A stretch of 12,626 bases of DNA from contig NW_015622568.1 in NCBI RefSeq assembly GCF_000835495.1, positions 1 through 12,626 of the forward strand. The letters run 5' to 3'. Both the position numbers and the translations under genes were made by a program. How positions within the stretch are numbered: the first letter of the stretch is position 1; the number at the start of each line of letters is the position of its first letter. The DNA comes from Cladophialophora immunda. Its lineage: Eukaryota; Ascomycota; Eurotiomycetes; Chaetothyriales; Herpotrichiellaceae. The notes under the pieces were generated by a model. The model had not been told where the DNA came from, searched no databases, and worked only from the letters and a program-made list of their open reading frames with translations. Shown piece by piece: positions 8,662-12,626 of the stretch.

Positions 8662-9254
8662 ATAACCTTTTGTTGGCGTACAATAGTGCCCCTTGCCTAA
8701 TCACGTGTCGTAGTCACGTATCCTTGCTGTCGACGCTGGTTCTTTGAACTGAGTAGTTACTCCCTTGGGTTTAACCCATGACACCCAGGACCCTGGAGGG
8801 CTCAAGGGTCACAACAGTATTTCGCAGTTGATAACATGAGTTGACTACGGAAGAAGGAAACTATAGAACTATGGAGTCGTGAGTCGTAACTATATAGCCT
8901 TTTCGGTGGTTCCCTGCTCTGCCTGATCCGTGCTCTGTGCTCTGCGAAGAGAGAGCAGACAGAACACAGATCCCAGAGCGCCCTCACGTGACCTGTCAGC
9001 CTTGCCAGCGAGGCTGTTCCAGTATTCTTCTTCCTTCGTCTGACCTTCCCAGTCCGGTCCTCCTAGCCGCCTGTAGGGTCATCTCATAACAATTCATAGG
9101 GAATCGGCGAGGGACAGGACAGATGTTTGAGATGTGATCGTTTGCTTGAGGAGGTTCTCGAGTGTTCCAAGTCCGAAGGGATTTGGTTCTACGAGAGAAG
9201 TTAGGGATATATCGTCAAATGGACGAAAAATATCTCACCTCGAAAATGGACAAG

Positions 9255-9707
9255 TTATCCGATCAGTTTGAAATTGCAAGCGTATGGGTCGGCGTGAATT
9301 TTGGCGCCTGGATATTCTTGTTGGGCTTGCTGCACGCGCTTGTTACGATCTTCCTTGTTGTACTCTCCATAGGAGCGTGTCCAGCTTCCATCTATCCAAT
9401 TTTGCCCATCAGGGCCCTGATAAACGCCAAGAGAGGTCGATCCATTTGCTTTTGACACATCATTGCTTATGTTCTGGCCGTATATATTCCACCAATCAGA
9501 CAAAGCCATGAAATCCTCTGGGATGCCGCTGGAATGGAGGGGCGCCATAGACTTAAGAGTTAGACAGGCTTTGTCATCTTGCACCTTGAGCGTGTAGGAT
9601 CGGGAAGCCCCCGTGTTTTCGAACTCTTTCATGAATGCCTGATGTCTCTTTGTCCCTAGCCCACCAGTCGTGATCTCGAAATCATAGCTGACACTTTCAT
9701 AAGGCAT
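9255..9707 (-). CDS. Hypothetical protein, 150 residues, intact
   Basis: I do not recognise the family. From ATG 9707 (MPYESVSYDFEITTGG) the frame is open for 150 codons. The composition is that of a real soluble protein: aromatic- and Gly-rich blocks such as DWWNIYGQNI and DGQNWIDGSWTRSYGEYN, mixed charge, and two Cys (in KACLTL and YACNFKLIG). There is no signal peptide or membrane segment. A TATA box sits about 100 nt upstream, with a pyrimidine- and A-rich leader that suits a fungal gene. ATG 9707 is chosen because the four codons before it (TTG CAG TCA GTC) contain no ATG. The sequence TTTGCAG just upstream also resembles a splice acceptor, so a 5' exon cannot be excluded. Neighbours give no functional hint. 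Confidence 0.6.
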   Translation of the reverse strand: MPYESVSYDFEITTGGLGTKRHQAFMKEFENTGASRSYTLKVQDDKACLTLKSMAPLHSSGIPEDFMALSDWWNIYGQNISNDVSKANGSTSLGVYQGPDGQNWIDGSWTRSYGEYNKEDRNKRVQQAQQEYPGAKIHADPYACNFKLIG

Positions 9708-9804
9708 GACTGACTGCAAACGAAATCTTTAATGAGTTTGAGGGGGTTTATTGTTAGACTGAAACAGTTGAAGAGGAATGGCAGATGCAGCAGGCTGAAG
9801 AAGA

Positions 9805-9810
9805 TTTATA
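9805..9810 (-). promoter_or_regulatory. TATA box for the 150-residue gene
   Basis: CTATAAATC on the minus strand, about 100 nt before ATG 9707, predicts a start site near 9775 in CATTCCTCTTCAACTG-type sequence. A CACGTG box lies about 25 nt further upstream (9832-9837). Confidence 0.5.
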
Positions 9811-9839
9811 GTTACGCCAAGACTTATTTTTCACGTGAG

Positions 9840-11260
9840 TTCTTTGAACGCTGCGCGAACACTCGGCTTACTTTCTGTGAAGAGACTTCCCGGGGAAATC
9901 GAGGCAAGTTCGGTTGAATTTCCACGTCATTCTACGCAACTATTCTATTTTTGGCTTCGAGGGTAATTTTACAGCTCGAAAACATTGTGCCAATACTTGG
10001 CTCGTACGCCGTGGTATCTTAGAGCTCTTCGAAGTACTCTTCGAGTGTTCAGAACACAAGGATACAGCCTTCCCAGCAACGAAAATCATCGAAATCTTGA
10101 TGTATTGATCGTCTAGAACCGTCTGCCAACCTTGGTTTACTCTTCTTTGGTAAGTTGAGGCTGAAGCCGGGGTAGGAGAGTGATTAGAAGCAAAGATCAC
10201 CCACTAATGTAGGACAATACGCCACGCAGACCTTGGCTAACATTGGCCCGAGTCCCAGGTAATCTTCACATTTAATAGTCGCATTAGCTCGGGCGATGGT
10301 TGTAAGATACTTCCGCCGTACTTGGGAATTCGATTTGGCCTTTTATTTGTTGTATGCGCGCTGTTGAAAATGGATGTACGGAGGTACTTGGTCAACTTTT
10401 TCGCTCACCCCACTTTTCGGTGCGGGGGAATCCACGATATTTGTGCCTTTGAGAGATTCTTTAGGAAACGACTTTTATTGTCCATGTCGAATGTTCAATC
10501 AACCCCCTAGCTTACTCGTTCGACTCGATCCGGGATGGACTGTATGCTTATAAAACAGTGGCTTCACTTGAAAGTTACTATACTAACCTACGATTCTCCC
10601 CCTCTTCTCAGTTGCTATCGTATAAGGAGAGGAGAGGGTTTAAGGCACTAGAGGACGAGATATCTTGGTATTATTTTAGTATTGTCCTGTCCAAACTAGG
10701 CAACGTCGCCTGCGAGTTTCATCTCGCCCTCTACTTCTACAACGTTATTCTGGATGAAAATTGTTCTAAGATTTCGCGAATCCCAGCCAGAGCGTATTTA
10801 GGGGTGCTACCTCGAAGAAGGAGCCACCGCGCAATCAGACGACAGCGGCCTCCTGTAGTAATTAGCTATTGTTTTGCACCCAAATCCATTCACGAAACCC
10901 ATGAATGGCCTCGTTATGTCCGATACTATAGGAACTCGTTGGACGTATAGTTGAGTCCGTCTGTGTGTCGAAAATGACCACTTTTCGATCTCGAAAATTA
11001 CGATCGTTCCGTCTTGCCGTGGCAGCTTCTTCTTTCCTTTAGTTCGGAGACGCGTGTGGAGGTCGAGCATAAATTCTGGTTCATTATAAAGTCGACGCGG
11101 CGCCATATTTCGATTAGTACAGCTTGCGGAATGAGCAATTTGGGCCGCATAATCTACTAAGAGCAGACGGCGTTCAACCTATAAGAATGCCAAAGGGAGC
11201 ATCGAGGATTGCGAATGGAACCCTCTGCGTCTAACCACGATGTGCGGTTAACATCAAGAC
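9840..11260. other. Long stretch without a supported gene
   Basis: Frames exist at 10558-10950 (plus; GTG start) and 11106-10807 (minus; 99 codons starting MAPRRLYNEPEF), overlapping each other. Neither shows a recognised motif. The minus frame is the more protein-like in its first half (LRTKGKKKLPRQDGTIVIFE) but has no visible promoter. I leave both unannotated as genes. Confidence 0.4.
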
Positions 11261-11264
11261 AGGG

Positions 11265-11347
11265 TATGAGGAACGAAGAAGACCGAAATCCAACGAGAGA
11301 GAAAAACGGCGAGGAAAAAAAGAGACAATAAAAGAAGAGAACGAGGT
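11265..11347 (+). promoter_or_regulatory. Purine-rich tract upstream of the secreted-protein gene
   Basis: About 80 nt are almost all A and G (GAGAGAGAAAAACGGCGAGG and AAAAGAAGAGAACGAGG), ending some 50 nt before ATG 11396. It is probably part of the promoter or leader, possibly nucleosome-depleting. Confidence 0.4.
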
Positions 11348-11368
11348 GCAGAGCTCACAAAAAAGCAA

Positions 11369-11382
11369 GGATTATATAATCC
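11369..11382. promoter_or_regulatory. Perfect 14-bp palindrome GGATTATATAATCC
   Basis: This perfect inverted palindrome contains a TATATA core and sits 13 nt before ATG 11396. It may be the TATA element, in which case the message would start close to or after the first ATG, or a dimer binding site with GGATTA half-sites. Confidence 0.5.
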
Positions 11383-11395
11383 TAAATTCAAAGCA

Positions 11396-12559
11396 ATGCT
11401 TTTGCTTGCTATGCTTTCGGCAGCCCATGTATGTGCAGTCGGCAGTTCTAATTCATACCAACCCGGCGTTGTGTGTCAGCGCAGCCATGACGCGGGATTT
11501 ACCTTGCAGTCGATGAGATCGACCATTGATTGGTTCTGCGCGTTAGATCTGCAGGGTGGCTGTGGCGTATCTTATCATACTCGTCAAACAAGGAGAATAT
11601 TTCTGGTGCGGCAGACCGTACTATCAGCCACAAAACGCAATTGTCGGAGCTGTTCCGCCGTATTTCAAGAACTAATCTCTCGGTGTGGGTATATTATTGC
11701 CCTGCCGAGTGCTCTTCTGCTGATGCCCCATATAGGTCAGTTTAGTAACGACACGGTCAATGGAAATGCCACCTATTTCGATCCTGCATGCGACTTTTTC
11801 GCCTTCCAGGTGGGGCATACTTGTCCCACGTATGTTAGTGGCGATGTCTCCTTTTCTCCGACTACATCATCGATAGGCGGCTCCACAAGGTTACCTACTG
11901 TACTTTCATCCGGAAACTCAGCTGAGAGCGGAGCGTACTCTGGCTTTGCGAATACATCAGTCGCGAGTACGAGCCATATCTCTCGTATAGACGCATCAAC
12001 CACGAGCGCGACATCCGCCCCAGCTATGAATACTTCAACCGAGAGTACCAGCCACACGCTTTCTGTAAATCACTCTTCAGGGAATACAACCTACACTACT
12101 TATATGAAGACGAGCACTAGCGGCTTTGGGAGCGAGTCGACGAGTTCGAGTCCGGCCACCGGCGTTGCAAGTTCCCTATCTGAGTCCCTCACGAGCTCTG
12201 TCCCCTCGCACCCCGAGATTAGTGCGACACCCGAGCCTGACGCCTATCCTTTCATGAACGTGTGGACATCTAGTAAGGTCGCGTCCTCAACGAAGTAGAG
12301 GTGGACGCTGATTCCTCTACGTCGAGACTCTTGTCAATGGGCGCCAATCGACGTGTCGGCAACGAGAACTGTTAGAATAGTTGACGGAATTCCATGTGCT
12401 CCTGGCGAATATGTGTTCGCAGAAGAATCTGGAAAGGATAAGAATTGCACATTCTATCGGATTGGAAGAGGTTACGTAAGAAGCAAGGCTATGTATTGTA
12501 ACAATAATTTCTATGGAAAGGTGACGCACAACTCTCTGTGGTTTAACTGCCCTCTGTGA
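11396..12559 (+). CDS. Predicted secreted Cys-rich / Ser-Thr-rich two-domain protein
   Basis: Residues 1-14 (MLLLAMLSAAHVCA) look like a short secretion signal. Residues 15-145 form a Cys-rich region (C27, C48, C56, C83, C86, C97, C132, C143) with IDWFCALDLQGGCGVSY and CSAVFQELISRCG, a layout seen in fungal small secreted proteins. Residues ~150-285 are a Ser/Thr-rich, probably O-glycosylated linker. The frame meets TAG at 12298, but a 54-nt intron (12273-12326) removes it and appends a C-terminal domain with five Cys: SCQWAPIDV, DGIPCAPGEYVFAEE, DKNCTFYR, KAMYCNNNFYG, LWFNCPL, stop 12559. That predicts 369 residues, or 350 if a second possible intron (11689-11745) is also removed. I see no GPI tail or membrane anchor. 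The role is unknown; cell-wall or effector-like is inference. The unspliced 300-residue reading is the alternative. Confidence 0.65.
11689..11745 (+). other. Possible intron (57 nt), in frame
   Basis: The donor is GTATAT, the branch-like GCTGAT about 25 nt before the end, and the acceptor TTTAG. Removal keeps the frame (57 nt) and joins SRCG directly to NDTVNGNATYF, deleting a hydrophobic stretch (YIIALPSALLLM) that is odd inside a secreted Cys-rich domain. Because the frame is open either way, this is only a proposal. Confidence 0.4.
12273..12326 (+). other. Probable intron (54 nt) bypassing an in-frame TAG
   Basis: The donor is GTAAGG at 12273, a CTGAT branch site (in ACGCTGATTCC) lies about 15-20 nt before the acceptor, and the acceptor GTCGAG ends at 12326. 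It is phase 1 and joins NVWTS to NSCQWAPIDVSA. The following exon is open for 76 codons and is Cys-rich. An alternative acceptor at 12380 also keeps the frame. Confidence 0.6.
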
Positions 12560-12626
12560 GTTACTGTATAAGTGAGAGGTCGTATGACTCCCAACCCATC
12601 CAGCGAGAATATTTTTAAAAAAAAAA

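Larger units (their letters stand above)
7956..9254. other. Long stretch without a supported gene
   Basis: A plus-strand open frame continues to 8394 in another register, about 145 codons beyond the transposase, including NPFTLLRPTYTSLIDSSSAL. It has no start of its own past 7955, no recognised motif and no promoter, so I treat it as chance or a relic. Beyond 8400 there are imperfect hairpins and a purine-rich tract, described separately, and CACGTG boxes near 8702 and 8985. No tRNA or other RNA gene was recognised. Confidence 0.5.

Noticed and set aside
1..12626. Starship-type giant element, CRISPR array, tRNA or rRNA genes
   Set aside because: No tyrosine recombinase (DUF3435-like) captain, regularly spaced repeats, or tRNA/rRNA signature was seen by reading. 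I could not run a covariance-model scan.
12617..12626. A10 run at the window edge as a poly(A) tail of a retrocopy
   Set aside because: Ten A residues at the cut edge cannot be told apart from an ordinary A-tract, and the upstream gene appears to contain introns.

Overview
This window looks like an accessory, repeat-scarred region from a filamentous ascomycete (Pezizomycotina). The reasons are short introns (54-81 nt) with GTAAGT/GTACGT/GTAAGG donors and CTRAY branch points, a CT-rich leader before a start codon, a nucleoside-phosphorylase/NACHT receptor of the fungal NLR type, a pogo-like DDE transposase remnant and a Ser/Thr-rich secreted protein. I could not place the species.

Layout. 1-717: no gene I can name, with one doubtful minus-strand reading frame. 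718-805: a pure TTC/GAA microsatellite. About 868-1600: left arm of a diverged inverted repeat. 1780-5878, minus strand: two broken reading units. The first (5878 down to about 4030) encodes a PNP_UDP phosphorylase-like domain and a NACHT NTPase domain, cut by an in-frame stop inside NACHT. The second (4022 down to 1780) continues in the same frame and encodes an uncharacterised fungal protein that ends in two membrane segments. It carries two more in-frame stops and one apparent frameshift, but its introns are clean. About 6245-6905: right arm of the inverted repeat. 6889-7955, plus strand: the C-terminal two thirds of a pogo/Fot1-type transposase, 5'-truncated and with a one-base deletion. 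7956-9254: no supported gene. 9255-9707, minus strand: an intact 150-residue orphan gene with a TATA box. 9840-11260: no supported gene. 11396-12559, plus strand: a secreted Cys-rich / Ser-Thr-rich / Cys-rich protein whose apparent stop at 12298 lies just after a likely small intron.

How it fits together. The core is a decayed self/non-self recognition (NLR-like) locus fused end-to-end with a membrane-protein gene and bracketed by roughly 650-bp inverted repeats, one of which abuts a transposase fragment. The stops (TAG, TAG, TAA) are consistent with C-to-T change at CpA, the signature of repeat-induced point mutation, though the overall base composition is not extreme. The two outlying genes (9255-9707 and 11396-12559) look intact and could be lineage-specific small or secreted proteins. 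All homology statements rest on recognised motifs, not searches.
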